Shown: positions 34,707 through 45,694, numbered from the stretch's first letter. The stretch is DNA of 64,000 nt from Dugong dugon (GCA_030035585.1 CM057463.1:138788736-138852735), one strand, 5' to 3'. The notes: generated by a model not told the origin, from the letters alone. Translations and numbers: made by a program.

Positions 34707-37660
34707 CGCAGAAAAGGCATTTGACAAAGTCCAACACCCATTCCTGGTAAAGACTCTCAATAAAGTAAGTATAGAAGGGAAGTTCCTCAACATAATAAAG
34801 GGCATCTGTGCAAGACCAATAGCCAACAACATTCTAATTGGAGAGAAGCTGAAAACATTTCCCTTGAGAACAGGAACGAGACAAGGATGTCCTTTATCAC
34901 CACTCCTATTTAACGTTGTGCTGGAAGTCCTAGCTAGAGCAATAAGGCAAGAAAATGAAATAAAGGGCATCCAAGTTGGTAATGAAGAAGTAGAACTGTC
35001 CCTATTTGTAGATGATATGGTACAATATATAGAAAACCCAAAAGACTCCACAAGAAAACTACTGGAACTAATAGAAAGATTCAGCAGAGTAGCAGGATAC
35101 AAGATAAACATATGAAAATCAGTTGGATTCCTATACACCGACAAAGAGAACAATGAAAAGGAAATCAGGAAAGCAATACCATTTATAATAGCCCCTAAAA
35201 AGAATAAAATACTTAGGAATAAATCTAACCAGGGATGTAAAAGAACTATACAAAGAAAACTACAAAACACTACAACAAGAAACCAAAACAGATCTACATA
35301 AATGGAAAAACATACCATGCTCATGGATAGGTAGACTCAACATTGTGAAAATGACAATTCTACTCAAAGCAATCTACAAATACAGTGCAATCCCTATCCA
35401 AATACCAATAACATTCTTCAAAGAGATGGAAAAACTAATCATTAACTTTATATGGAAAGGGAACAGGCCCTGGATAAGTAAAGCTCTATTGAACGGGAAG
35501 AATAAAGTAGGATGACACCCACTACCTGACCTCAGAACCTACTATACAGCTATGGTAATCAAAACAGCCTGGTACTGGTACAAAGACAGATACACTGACC
35601 AATGGAACAGAATTGAGAACCCAGAAGTAAATCCATCCCACCTATGGTCACCTGATCTTTGACAAGGGCCCAAAGTCCATCAAATGGGGAAAAGACAGTC
35701 TTTTAAAAAAATGGTGCTGGTAAAACTGGATGTCCGTCTGCAAAAAAATGAAACAGGACCCATACCTCACACCATACACAAAAACTAATTCAAAATGGAT
35801 CAAAGACCTAAGTCTAAAACCAAAAACTATAAAGATCGTAGAAGAAAAAACAGGATCAACAGCTAGTACACGGCATTAACAGGACACAAACCATAACTAA
35901 CAACATACAAACTCCAGAAGATAAGCTAGATAACTGAGATCTTCTAAAAATTAAACACTATGCTCATCAAAAGACTTCACCAAAAGAATAAAAAGAGAAC
36001 ATACAGACTGGGAAAAAAGTTTTGGCTATTACAAATTGGACAAAGTCTAATCTCTAAAATCTACAGGAAAATCCAACACCTCTACAACAAAATGACAAAT
36101 AATCCAATTAAAAAGTGGGCAAAAGAAATGAACAGACACTTCACCAAAGAAGGCATTCAAGCGCTAACAGACACATGAGGAAATGCTCACGATCACCAGC
36201 CATTAGAGAAAGGCAAATCAAAACCACAGTGAGATACCCCGGCATTACCGGCACGAATCAAAAAAACAGAAAATAACTAATGTTGGAGAGGCTGCGGGGA
36301 GATTGGAACTTTTATGCACTGCTGGCAGGAATGCAAAATGATACAACCATTTTGGAAAATGATATGGCACTTCCTTAGAAAGCTAGAAATAGAAATATCA
36401 TATGATTCAGCAATCCCACTCCTAGGAAGATATCCTAGAGAAATAAGAGCCATCACACGAATAAACATATGCACACCTATGTTCATTGCAGAATTGTTCA
36501 CAATAGCAAAAAGATAGAAACAACCTAGATGCCCATCAACAGATGAATGGATACACAAACTATGGTACATTCATACAATGGAATACTACTCAACAATAAA
36601 GAACAATGATGAATCTGTGAAGCATCTCACAACATGGATGACTCTGGAGGGCATTATGCTGAGTGAAATAAGTCAATCACAAAAGGGCAAACGCTGTATG
36701 AGACCACTATTATAAAAACTCATGAAAAGCTTTACACACAAAAAGAAACAATCTTTGATGGTTATGAGGGAGGGGAGGGGTGGGGGTAGAAAAACACTAA
36801 CTAGATAATAGATAAGTGGTAACTATGGTGAAGAGTAAGACAGTACACAATACTGGGGAAGCCAGCACAATTTGTTCAGGGTAAGGTCTTGGAAGTTCCG
36901 TGGACAAATCCAAACTCCCCTAGGGACCAAATTGCTGGGCTGAGGGCTGTGGGGACCATGGTCTCAGGGAACATCTAGCTGAATTGGCATAACATAGTTT
37001 ATAAAGAAAATGTTCTACATTCTACTTTGGTGAGTAGCGTCTGGGGTCTTCAAAGCCTGTGAATAGCCATCTAAGATACTTCACTCGTCTCACCCCTTCC
37101 AGAGCAAGAAGAAAACTAAAGACACAAGGGAAAGATTAGTCCAAAAGACTAATAGACCACAACTACTATGGCCTCCACCAGACTGAGTCCAGTACAACTA
37201 GATGGTGCCTGGCTACCACCACTGACTGCTCTGACAGGGATCACAACAGAAGGTCCCAGTCAGAGCAGAAGAAAAATGTAGAATAAAATTCTAACTCAAG
37301 AAATAAAGGCCAGACCTACTGGCCTGACAGAGACTGGAGAAACTCAGAGAATATGGACCCTGTACACTCTTTTAGCCCAGTAATGAAGTCACTCCAGAGA
37401 TTCACCTTTTAGCCAAAGATCAGACAGACCCATAGAACAAAATGAGGCTTAAAGGGCACATTAGCCCAGGGGCAAGGACTAGAAGGCAGGAAGGGACGGG
37501 AAAGCTAGTAATAGGGAACCAAAGTCGAGAAGGGAGACTACTGACATGTCATGGTGTTGTTAACCAATGCCATAAAACAATATATGTACTAACTGTTTAA
37601 TGAGAACTTAGTTTGCTCTGTAAACCTTCATCTAAAGTTCAATTGAAAAAAAAAAAGAAG
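34707..37660 (+). mobile_element. L1, 5' truncated, inside RTE
   Basis: Begins in ORF2 reverse transcriptase (aaaaggcatttgacaaagtc) and runs through the ORF2 C-terminus and 3'UTR to an A-rich tail. Flanked by an 18-bp duplication aagaaggagctcaatatc (34689-34706) / aagaagaagctcaatatc (37661-37678) with one mismatch. The RT box reads FVDD at 35005-35016 instead of the usual FADD. Frames are broken many times; the longest intact piece, 83 codons at 34864-35115, contains [13 protein letters not shown]. Confidence 0.93.
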
Positions 37661-38366
37661 AAGAAGAAGCTCAATATCATCAGTTAGAAAAAGGCCAGGG
37701 GCCGACTAATAGCCAAACACCAGCTGCTCATATGCCAGTTCAAGTAAAATTGAAGAAAATTAAAACAACTTCATGAAAGCCAAAGTATGACCTTGAGTAT
37801 ATCCCACCTGAATTTAGAGACCATCTCAAGAACAGAGTTGATGCACTGAACACTCATGACCGAAGACCAGATGAGTTGTGGCATGATATCAATGACATCA
37901 TACATGAAGAAAGAAAAATGTCATTAAAAAGACAGGAAATAAAGATAAGACCAAAATGGATGTCAGAAGAGACTCTGAAACTTGCTCTTGAATGCAGAGT
38001 AGCTAAAGTAAATGGAAGAAATGATGAAGTAAAAGATCTGAAAAGAAGATTTCAAAGGGCAGCTCAAGAAGACAAAGTAAAGTATTATAATAAAATGTGC
38101 AAAGATCTGGAGTTAGAAAACCAAAAGAGAAAATGCTTTTGGCATTCTCAAACTGAAAGAACTAAAGAAAAACTTCAAGCCTTGAGTTGCAATATTGAAG
38201 GATTCTACAGGCAAACTATTGAACGACGCAGGAAGCGTCATAAGAACATGGAAAGAATACACAGAGTCAATGTACCAAAAAGAATTGGTCAACATTCAAC
38301 CATTTTAGGAGGTAGCATATGATCAAGAACCAATCATATTGAAGGAAGAAGTCCAAGCTGCACAGA

Positions 38367-39450
38367 ATGTCTTATCCACTGTTGTGGTATCCCACACAAC
38401 ATTGCTTCAGATAAAGAAACTCACTTCTCAGCAAATGAAGTATGGTAATGGAATTCGCTGGTCTTACTATGTTCCCCATCATCCTGAAGCATCTGGCTTG
38501 ATAGCATGATGGAATGGCCTTCTAAAGTCACAATTATGGCACCAGCTAAGTGGCAACACTTTACAGGGTTGGCGCAATGTTCTCCAGGAGGCTGTATATG
38601 CTCTAAACCAATGTCCAATATATGGTTCTGTTTCTCACCTTACCAGGATTCATGATTCCAGGAGTCAAAGGGTAAAGAAAGGAGTGGCACCAATCACTAT
38701 TTGACCCACTAGCAAAATTCTTGCTTCTTGTCACTGTAACCCTGTGCTCTGTGGGTCTAGAGATCTTAGTGCCAAAGGGAGGAATGCTCCCACCTGCAGA
38801 CACAACACAGATTCCATTAAACTGCTGAATGTTAAGAATGCCACCTGGCCACTTTGGGCTCCTCATGCATCTGGATCAAAAGGCAAAGTAGCGAGTTACC
38901 AAATTGACTGGTGTGACTGACCCTGACTACCAAGGGGAAATCGGATAGATGTTGCATAATGGAGGTAAAAAAGAATATGTTTGGAATACAGGCTATCCCT
39001 TAGGGCATTGCTTAGTACTACCTTGCCCTGTGATTAAAATCAATGGAAAACTATAGCAACTCAATTCTGACATGGCTAATGGCCCAGACCCTTCAGAAAC
39101 GAAGGTTTGGGTCACCCCACCGGATAAAGAACCATGACCAGCTGAGGTGCTTGCTGAGCGTAAAGGTAATATGGAAGAAGATAGTTCTAAATTCCAGTTA
39201 CAAGCACATGACCAGTTGCAGAAACGAAGACTGTAATTGTTAAGAGTATTTCCTCCTTGTATGTTTGTATCAAATATTTTTGTTCTCTCCACTTATAAAA
39301 TATAAGATGTAAATGGAGCTAGTGCATTTTTGGTTGTACGCATGTTAGTTCTGTTATGTTAGGCACAAGTATGACTTTGTAATTGTCTTTATTTAGTGAT
39401 TGTGTATGGTTTAAGGAAACGTGTACAGGTGCCAAATTGACAAAAGGTGG
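38367..39450 (+). pseudogene. ERV-L pol 3' remnant: integrase end and dUTPase
   Basis: Ancient endogenous retrovirus sequence with no long frame. The first third resembles the integrase C-terminal half (the stretch around 38455-38640). Downstream is a dUTPase-like segment; a legible motif-3-like stretch, TGVTDPDYQGE, is at 38907-38939. A dUTPase placed after integrase is characteristic of ERV-L. A purine-rich tract (aaaaggtgg) at 39442-39450 precedes the 3' LTR. gag, protease, most of pol and the 5' LTR are absent. Confidence 0.7.
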
Positions 39451-39452
39451 AC

Positions 39453-40081
39453 TGTGAGGGTTAAGGTTGCATGTCAACGTGGCTGGGCCAAGATTCTCAG
39501 CGGTTTGGCAGTTATGTAATGATGTAGTGTGGCAGTTGTGTAATGATGTAGCTTGGCAGTTATGTAATGATGTAATTTGGCAATTATGTAAAGACATAAT
39601 GATGTGGTCTGACGTGATCAGCCAATCGATTGTAAGGAGAGTTTCCTTGGGGGTGAATGGGGCCTGCTTTCAGTAAGTATATGGACTTTCTGGCAAAGCT
39701 CACTTGCTTACTCTGGATCCTGCTTCCAGCTCATCATCATTTGACCTTTGGTTCTTGGGACTTGAACCACCTGCCTGCCATATTGCCTGCTGATCTTGGA
39801 ATTCATCAGCCTTCACAGCCTGTGAGCCAGCAGCCTGCAAGTCAGCAACCTGCCATGTTACCTGCCAATCTTGGGGTAGTCAGCCCCATTAGCTTCATGA
39901 GTAAGAAGAAGCCTCTACCCTGATGCCTGACCCACAGACTTGGGACTTACTAGCCTCTAAAACTGCGTGAGCCATTTGCTGAGATAAATCTCTCTCTGTC
40001 TCCCTCTCTATGTATATATACATATATAGAAAGAGTCCACATATATATATACACTTCACTAGAGAACCCAGCCTAAGATAC
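39453..40081 (+). mobile_element. ERV-L 3' LTR
   Basis: Starts TGTGAGGGTTAAGGTTGC right after the purine-rich tract and ends near actagagaacccagcctaag. About 629 bp. It contains a perfect-period 24-bp tandem repeat (see 39507-39602) and, near the 3' end, a CT/TA-rich low-complexity run at 39990-40065. RTE sequence resumes at once afterwards. Confidence 0.75.
39507..39602 (+). repeat. 24-bp tandem repeat, 4 copies, in ERV-L LTR
   Basis: Units of the form ggcagttatgtaatgatgta plus four bases start at 39507, 39531, 39555 and 39579, exactly 24 bp apart. Because 24 is a multiple of three, it yields repeated 8-residue patterns in both strand translations, which explains two small apparent frames. 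Confidence 0.9.
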
Positions 40082-40689
40082 TGTGCTTAACCCAAGTCAT
40101 GGTATTTTCAATCACCTGATATGCATGAGAAAGTTAATGAATAAGGAAGACCAAAGAAGAATCGATGCCATTGAATTATAGGGTTGGTGAAGAACATTGA
40201 ATATACCATGGACTGCCAGAAGAATGAACAAATCTGTCTTGGAGGAAGTACAGCCAGAATGCTCCTTAGAAGCTAGGATGACAAGACTTTGTCTCACATA
40301 CTTTGGACATGTTTTCAGGAGTGACCAGTCCCTGGAGAAGGACATCATGCTTGGTAAAGTAGAGGGTAAGTGAAAAAGAGGAAGACCCTCAATGAGATGG
40401 ATTGACACAGTGGCTGCAACAACAGGCTCAAACATAACAACAATTGTGACTATGGCGTAGGATAGGGTAGTGTTTCATTCTTTTGTACACAGGGTCACAA
40501 TAAGTTGGAAATGACTTGAGAGCACCTAACAAAAACAACTACTCTTCACTTAAAATTTAGAAATTTAGGCTTGGTATTGAATCTAATACTAACAGTAAAT
40601 ATTCACCTTCATTTGTACTTTTCTGTGATTCATTAATAAACTCATTAATAAACTTTACTACATGCCACGCAAACTTGAGTAGTAATACA

Positions 40690-40805
40690 ATATTTTTGAA
40701 CCTCATTTTCTCATTTGAAAATGGGGACAAAAGTATTTTCATTTGTTTTACTCATAGGGTGGTTGTGAGCATCAAATAAATAACATGTAAAGCACTTTTA
40801 AAAAC
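40690..40805 (+). mobile_element. MIR SINE fragment
   Basis: cctcattttctcatttgaaa, atggggacaaaagtattttc and tagggtggttgtgagcatca correspond to the MIR 3' half. Confidence 0.75.
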
Positions 40806-40858
40806 TATATTTTTGTCCACTCTTTACTAAAGATATGTAATGAGACACCTATTACATT

Positions 40859-40870
40859 TGTGTGTGTGTG

Positions 40871-40906
<36 letters not shown>

Positions 40907-40912
40907 AAGAGT
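40859..40912 (+). repeat. Compound (TG)n(TA)n(GA)n microsatellite
   Basis: Three adjacent dinucleotide runs: tgtgtgtgtgtg, tatatatatatatata, gagagagagagagaga. It lies at the 3' tail of the adjacent antisense SINE, so it probably grew from that tail. Confidence 0.95.
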
Positions 40913-40914
40913 TG

Positions 40915-41268
40915 TTGTTAGCTGCCATCGAATGAGCCCCCATCGAATGAGCCCCCAACTCATGGCAACCTCGTGCACACAATGGAAAAAAATGCTGCCC
41001 AGTTTTATACCATCCCCATGACATGTCGAGAACCAAACCGTTGTGATCTATAGGGTTTTTGTGGGCTGATTTTTGGAAGTAGCTCACTAGGCCTTTCTTC
41101 TTAGTCTACCTTAGTCTGGAAGCTTTGCTGAAACCTGTTAAACATCACAGCAATATGAAAGTCTCTACTGACAGACAGGTGGTGACTGCACATGAGGTGC
41201 ACTGGCCAGGGATGGAACTAGGGTCTCTAGCATAAATGGTGAGAATTCTACCACTGAACCACCAATGC
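40915..41268 (-). mobile_element. tRNA-Gly-derived SINE
   Basis: Read on the minus strand the element starts at 41268 with gcattggtggttcagtggta and gaattctcacc, which match the 5' half of tRNA-Gly(GCC). The B-box-like agttccatccc and the tail tggccagtgca fall at the right spacing, giving a 71-nt tRNA-like part (41198-41268). The body ends with an AfroSINE-like stretch (gttgttgttagctgccatcg on the plus strand). It is a different SINE from the main AfroSINE. It is not a functional tRNA because the anticodon arm is degraded and the 3' side continues into SINE body. Confidence 0.8.
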
Positions 41269-41384
41269 CATATGTACATATATATATATTTCAGATTATC
41301 TTAATATACATGTGCAAGCCTAATACTTAGAACATACTGTTTTCTTTTATCAATTCTTTAGGATAACCAATATACACTAACGCT

Positions 41385-41480
41385 TCAGGGTTAAGTTCTT
41401 GGATTCTTGAGTCAAATTGTTGCTTACTAGGGCAAATTACTTAATCTGTAAAATAAGATATAATAGCACCTACCTCATAG
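41385..41480 (+). mobile_element. MIR, 5' part (split; 3' part at 59012-59115)
   Basis: gcttactagggcaaattact, taatctgtaaaataagatat and aatagcacctacctcatag follow the MIR order and stop exactly where the RTE starts. The expected continuation is found on the minus strand at 59115-59012. The 7-mer ctcatag at 41474-41480 pairs with cttatag (minus strand, 59109-59115) as a probable RTE target duplication. Confidence 0.75.
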
Positions 41481-41690
41481 CTTCAAGTTCAAGTTGAAGC
41501 TGAAGAAAATCAGAACAAGTCCACGGGAGCCAAAGTATGGCCTTGAGTATATCCCACCTCACTTTACAGAGCATCTCAGGAATAGATATGATGCATTGAA
41601 TACTAATGACTGAAGCCCAGATGAGTTGAGGAATGATGTCAAGGACATCATACATGAAGAAAGCAAGAGGTCATTAAAAAGATAGGAAAG
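41481..41690 (+). mobile_element. RTE, 5' part (split; 3' part at 59116-61046)
   Basis: RTE linker/RT-start sequence: gaagctgaagaaaatcagaa, ttgagtatatcccacctcac, acatcatacatgaagaaagc. It stops at aaaaagataggaaag, where the L1 begins. Comparison with the copy at 37800-38000 shows that the missing continuation starts exactly with the sequence found at the inner edge of the antisense RTE at 61031. Confidence 0.88.
41676..41690 (+). repeat. L1 target-site duplication, 5' copy
   Basis: aaaaagataggaaag, preceded by tt as expected for an L1 endonuclease nick at TT/AAAA. The partner copy is perfect, in inverted orientation, at 61032-61046, about 19.4 kb away. Confidence 0.88.
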
Positions 41691-42007
41691 AGGGAGTTCC
41701 GGCAAAATGGCGCTTTAGGTAGAAGCACCACGCCATCCCTCCACGGCAAAAATCCGAAAAACTAAGCTGAACAGAGAATACAACAATCCCGAAACCCTGA
41801 AACATCAAATGAAGAGATAAAGAACTCAGCCAAGCACCAAGTGGAGTGAGAAAACAGACAGAGAGCAGAGAGCAAGGAGAGATTCATGCAGAGGTCCCCT
41901 ACCAGCTTACGCAGCGTGGATCCACCATCTTGTACTCCTGTCGGAGACCAGCAAACTGGGGTACGAGAAAGCAGCCTCACGGAGCATCCAGGGGGGGCAA
42001 AACAACC

Positions 42008-42812
42008 GGTAATTTGCGGTGTGCGCTTTCCCACCCCCCACCCCTCTTCACCCTGGCTCAGCCTCCTCTGCTTCCCGTGGCCACAGTCTCTTGACCGGGA
42101 AGTGCCAGCTGCTTGGATTCCACACACCCAAGCAGGCAGCTCTCTGGGTGCCATTTGTTGGCTGCTGGTGTTGCTTTTTTCCGCTTCTTTTGATTTCTTC
42201 CTTGTCTCTCGCCATCTCCCCCTCCTTTTGCTCAAGTGCCTCGCTCCGTGCACCATCTTTGCTTCTTCCTGAGGGGCTGCAGAGCGCTGGCAATTTGTGA
42301 TATACGCTTTCCCACTCTCTGCCTTTCTTCACCCATACTTGGCCCCCTCCGCTTCCCGCAGACACAGTCTCTTGTCTAGAAACACCAGCCCGCACTAGCT
42401 GGCTCTCTGAGTGCCATTTGTTGGCTGCTAGTGTTGCTTTTTTTTTCTGCTTCTTTTGATTTCTCCTTGCCTCTCGCCACTTCCCCCTCTTTTCACTCGA
42501 GTGCCTGGCTCCATGAGCCACCTTTGCTTCTTCCTGAGGGGCTGCAGAGCACCGGCAATTTGTGATATACACTTTCCCACTCTCTACCCTTCTTCACCCA
42601 CACTTGGCCTCCTCTGCTTCCCGTGGACACAGTCTCTTGTCCAGAAACACCAGCCTGCACTAGCTGGCTCTCTGAGTGCCATTTCTTGGCTGCTGGTGTT
42701 GCTTTTTGTTTCTGCTTCTTTTGATTTCTTGCTTGCCTCTCGCTGCTTCCCCCTCCTTTCACTCAAGTGCCCGGCTCCATGCGCCATCTTTGCTTCTTCC
42801 TGAGGGGCTGCG
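42008..42812 (+). promoter_or_regulatory. Monomeric L1 5'UTR (three ~265-bp units)
   Basis: Three tandem units. ggcaatttgtgatatac-type starts lie at 42008 (diverged), 42289 and 42554. The end motif gaggggctgc recurs at 42271, 42536 and 42802, a spacing of 265-266 bp. Units carry agcctcctctgcttcccgtg-type and tgccatttgttggctgctgg-type blocks. Tandem 5'UTR monomers act as promoters in rodent L1; the same role here is inference from position. Confidence 0.8.
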
Positions 42813-43813
42813 GAGCTCCATTCTAGTGTGGAGCTGCCTCCCAGTCGGGGCTACCACGCTGGTGGGATCCTGGAGCTTTTGTTCATTTGTTCGTTTTGAA
42901 TTGTTTGTTTTCTTTTCCTTTTCTTGATTTGGGAGCCTTTTCTGGCCAGGCGGAGCTGCGTGGCAAGGAACTCCCCTTCAGCTTCCACAGATGTGCAGAG
43001 GGATCCCTGAAGGCATTTCTTTTTTCGTTGGGTTTTTTTTTTTTTTTTTCTGTTTTGTGTGGGGGCCTTTCTTGTTCTTTTTTTTTTTTTTTTAAATTTG
43101 TTTTGTTTTATTTTCCCTATTTTTCCCTTTTTGTCTTTCTTCATTGCTCAGTTTCTCATCCCTCTATATCTTCCTTCTCTTTCTGATCCCTGAATACCAG
43201 GCATTGTATACCTCTACACCTTCTAGCCAGGCTGTACTGCAACACCTGAGAGCAACTTCCCCAGACCTCATAGCTGCATTGGTGGGATCCCTGGGAACTT
43301 TGCGATTCTTTAACCTTTCTGATTTTTATTTATTCATTCTTTTCTTTTCTTCCTCTTCCCCTTTCTGTTTCTCTCCATTTCATAGTCTCTCATCTCTCTG
43401 TTCCAACGGTAAGCGCCCCTAGCATTCATTTTGTTTGTATGTTTTTGGCTCCTGTTCCTCTCTCCTGTCTCCCATATCCATCTTAGCTCCACACATAACA
43501 ATCTTGCCGCTGCATCCTGCCTACCTGCACCGTGCGCTTGACATCATACCACCAAGCAGCACAGGCAAGGCCTATTGGAACCTGCCCTGCACTGATTACC
43601 AACCCACTCTGGTGGCTGTAGTAAGTGCCACAAACAACCCATCCCAGTAACTCCTCTTCAGCTAGACCTGCCCTGCTGTACCATATCTGAGTGACTGACC
43701 CTGCCAGTTGGAGAAGGAGACAAAGAGCAAACAACACAGATGAGCAAACAACAAAGAACACACAGTCCGCCTGCTCAGACATAGTCAAATTTTTTTTTAA
43801 AAGGGACGAAACA

Positions 43814-44175
43814 TGTGGGGATATATGCCATTTAAACATGGCTGCACTATTGACAACTGCAGCCCCCACAGGCCTCTATGCTGCACAGCATGTTGAGACT
43901 TGCCCCCAACATGTTGAGACTTGTCACGACTTATTGTCCCAAACCTATTGTCCCTTTACTGATTGGCTTGTTTACTTGAATTTCTTCTCCCTTGTCTGCA
44001 CCCAAAGCCCATTGTTCTGTTATTTGCTTCACTGCTTGCTGTTTTGACTATAAATAACCTCCTGGGACTGAAGCCAAGGTCGACTCCTCAGAGTGACCCT
44101 CCTGGCCACACTTCTCTGTAAGAGTTGTGCTTGGTTACTGTCTCCGCTGTCCTGACATTCGCCGCCGCTGCGACA
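43814..44175 (+). mobile_element. Solo LTR, class II-like, copy 2, in L1 5'UTR
   Basis: 362 bp, TGTGGGGATATATGCC to GCTGCGACA, flanked by a perfect 6-bp duplication gaaaca at 43808-43813 and 44176-44181. It has an inverted CCAAT (gattgg) near 43957 and TATA-like ctataaataa near 44048. It carries two copies of the 21-bp unit (43889, 43910), against three in copy 1. A 6-bp duplication is typical of class II (betaretrovirus-like) ERVs. It inserted after this L1 had landed. Confidence 0.88.
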
Positions 44176-44225
44176 GAAACAAACAAATCTACAATCAATA
44201 AACGAGAAAAGTAACTACTGAATGT

Positions 44226-45268
44226 CCTGAAAACAGCAGACAATATCAAAACATTTACAAAAACAGGACAGGACGGTTCCAGTAGGCATCCAAAATAAAA
44301 CACCAGATGACTCTCTTGGGGAAGAAAATGCACTATAACTACCTTATAGGGAATTCAAATCTCTAATACTCGGAATTCTCCAAGAACTGAGGCAAAAAGC
44401 TGACAAACATGAGGAAAAAATAGACAAATTCATGGAAAATACAGACAAAAAATTGGAAGAATTCAGGAAGATGATACAGGAACGAAATGCCAAAATAAAT
44501 TCACAACTAGAAATTATAAAAAAACAACAATTAGAAATCCAAAAGATAAACAACAAGATTTCAGAAATGGATGATGTCATAGAAGGGCTGAGAAGCAGAT
44601 CTGAAACGGTGGAAGACAGGATCAGTGGAACTGAAGACAAACACTTGGATACAACTCTGTTTCAGGAAAACTCAGAAAAAAGAACAAAGAAAAATGAACA
44701 GACCCTGATAGTTATGTGGGATACAATCAAAAGCAAAAATCTGCAAGTGATCAGAAATCCAGCACAGGAGAAAATAGAAAACACAGAGAGGATCACTGAA
44801 GAACTGCTGATAGAAAACTTCCCCAATATCATGAAAGATGAAAAGCTGGCCATCCAAGAAGCTCAACGAACCCCATATAGAAGAGACCTCAAAAGAAAAT
44901 CACCAAGGCATATCATATTCGCACTCGCCAAAACCAAAGACAAACAAAGAATCCCGAGAGCAGCTCATGAAAAACAAGAAGTCACATACAGAGGAGAAAC
45001 AATAAGACTAAGCTCAGATTATTCGGCAGAAACCATGCAGGCAAGAAGGCAATGGGATGACATATATAAAATCATGAAAGAAAAAAATTGTGAGCCAAGA
45101 ATGATATATCCTGCAAAACTCTCGTTCAAATTTGATGGTGAAATTAGGTCATTTCCAGATAAACAGAAATTAAGGGAATATGTAAAAGTCAAACCAAACT
45201 TACAAGAATTATTAAAGGGAGTTCTTCGATCTGAGGACAAACAGCTTCAGCTCACAGGCAGAACCTAG
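44226..45268 (+). pseudogene. L1 ORF1 (RNA-binding chaperone protein), N-terminus disrupted
   Basis: An open frame of 278 codons from the ATG at 44432 ends at 45268. The same frame extends upstream without ATG to the stop at 44336-44338. Further upstream, ORF1-like sequence from about 44226 lies in another frame with an early TGA, so the native start is lost by frameshift. Order: coiled-coil region rich in K, E and Q (about residues 1-90 of the open part), then the RRM-like and C-terminal domains with LIENFPNIMKDEKLAIQEAQ and ARRQWDDIYKIMKEKNCEPR. ORF1p forms trimers that coat L1 RNA. Confidence 0.88.
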
Positions 45269-45694
45269 GACACAGAATCGTACCAGCCAGATACCAGTCT
45301 AGGAAATGAACTTTCGAGGACTATCCAAAACCAAAAGAAATACAACAGGGAATCAGAGCAGTTAAGCAACAAATGACAGAAACATCAAAACAATAAAAGA
45401 TGGAATAAACGGCGTAAGTATAGAACGTTCTAATGGAGAGGAAGGCAAGGCCATAGCAAGTAATGGTAGACTGCTTCAAACTTAGAAAGATAAGAGTAAA
45501 ATTCATGGTAACCAGAAAGAAAGTTAACAAACCAACTCATAAAAATAAAGATGAAAAACATAAAGTCTTGGCAAAAACAAAACCTACAAAAACAAGAGAA
45601 ATGAAAAAAAAAAAATCCACAAACAAAAGGAATTCAGCACAAGAGAGTAAGAAGAACAAAGAAAACTTCAGCACCACAAAAAAATCACTACAAA

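Larger units (their letters stand above)
34615..40545 (+). mobile_element. RTE LINE carrying nested L1 and ERV-L
   Basis: One RTE copy in four parts. The endonuclease end is at 34615-34706. The linker/RT start is at 37661-38366, with an open 148-codon frame at 37876-38322 that includes QEIKIRPKWMSEETLKLAL. The middle is missing. The 3' end is at 40082-40545. The L1 at 34707-37660 inserted between the first two parts with a target duplication. ERV-L sequence at 38367-40081 replaces the RT core, so that event also removed or lost RTE sequence. Dead copy. Confidence 0.85.

Noticed and set aside
34668-35324. 218-codon minus-strand frame, the longest outside the sense L1 frames
   Set aside because: It is the antisense shadow of L1 reverse-transcriptase sequence in the copy at 34707-37660. 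Its hydrophobic look comes from A-rich sense codons read backwards.
37876-38322. 148-codon basic frame that might be a gene
   Set aside because: It is RTE linker/RT-start sequence and matches the other RTE copies in the window.
39319-39597. Repetitive peptide with SLHNCQ-type octads, possible repeat protein
   Set aside because: Product of the 24-bp tandem repeat in an LTR read in antisense.
40859-40912. Regularly spaced repeats considered as a CRISPR-like array
   Set aside because: A simple dinucleotide microsatellite in a mammalian genome; no spacers.
41198-41268. Possible tRNA-Gly gene
   Set aside because: The 5' half fits, but the anticodon arm is degraded, the B box is altered and the sequence continues into a SINE body.
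41886-42803. Overlapping plus-strand frames (128, 93 and 115 codons) rich in Ser, Leu and Phe
   Set aside because: They follow the L1 5'UTR monomers and shift with each unit; no protein similarity seen.
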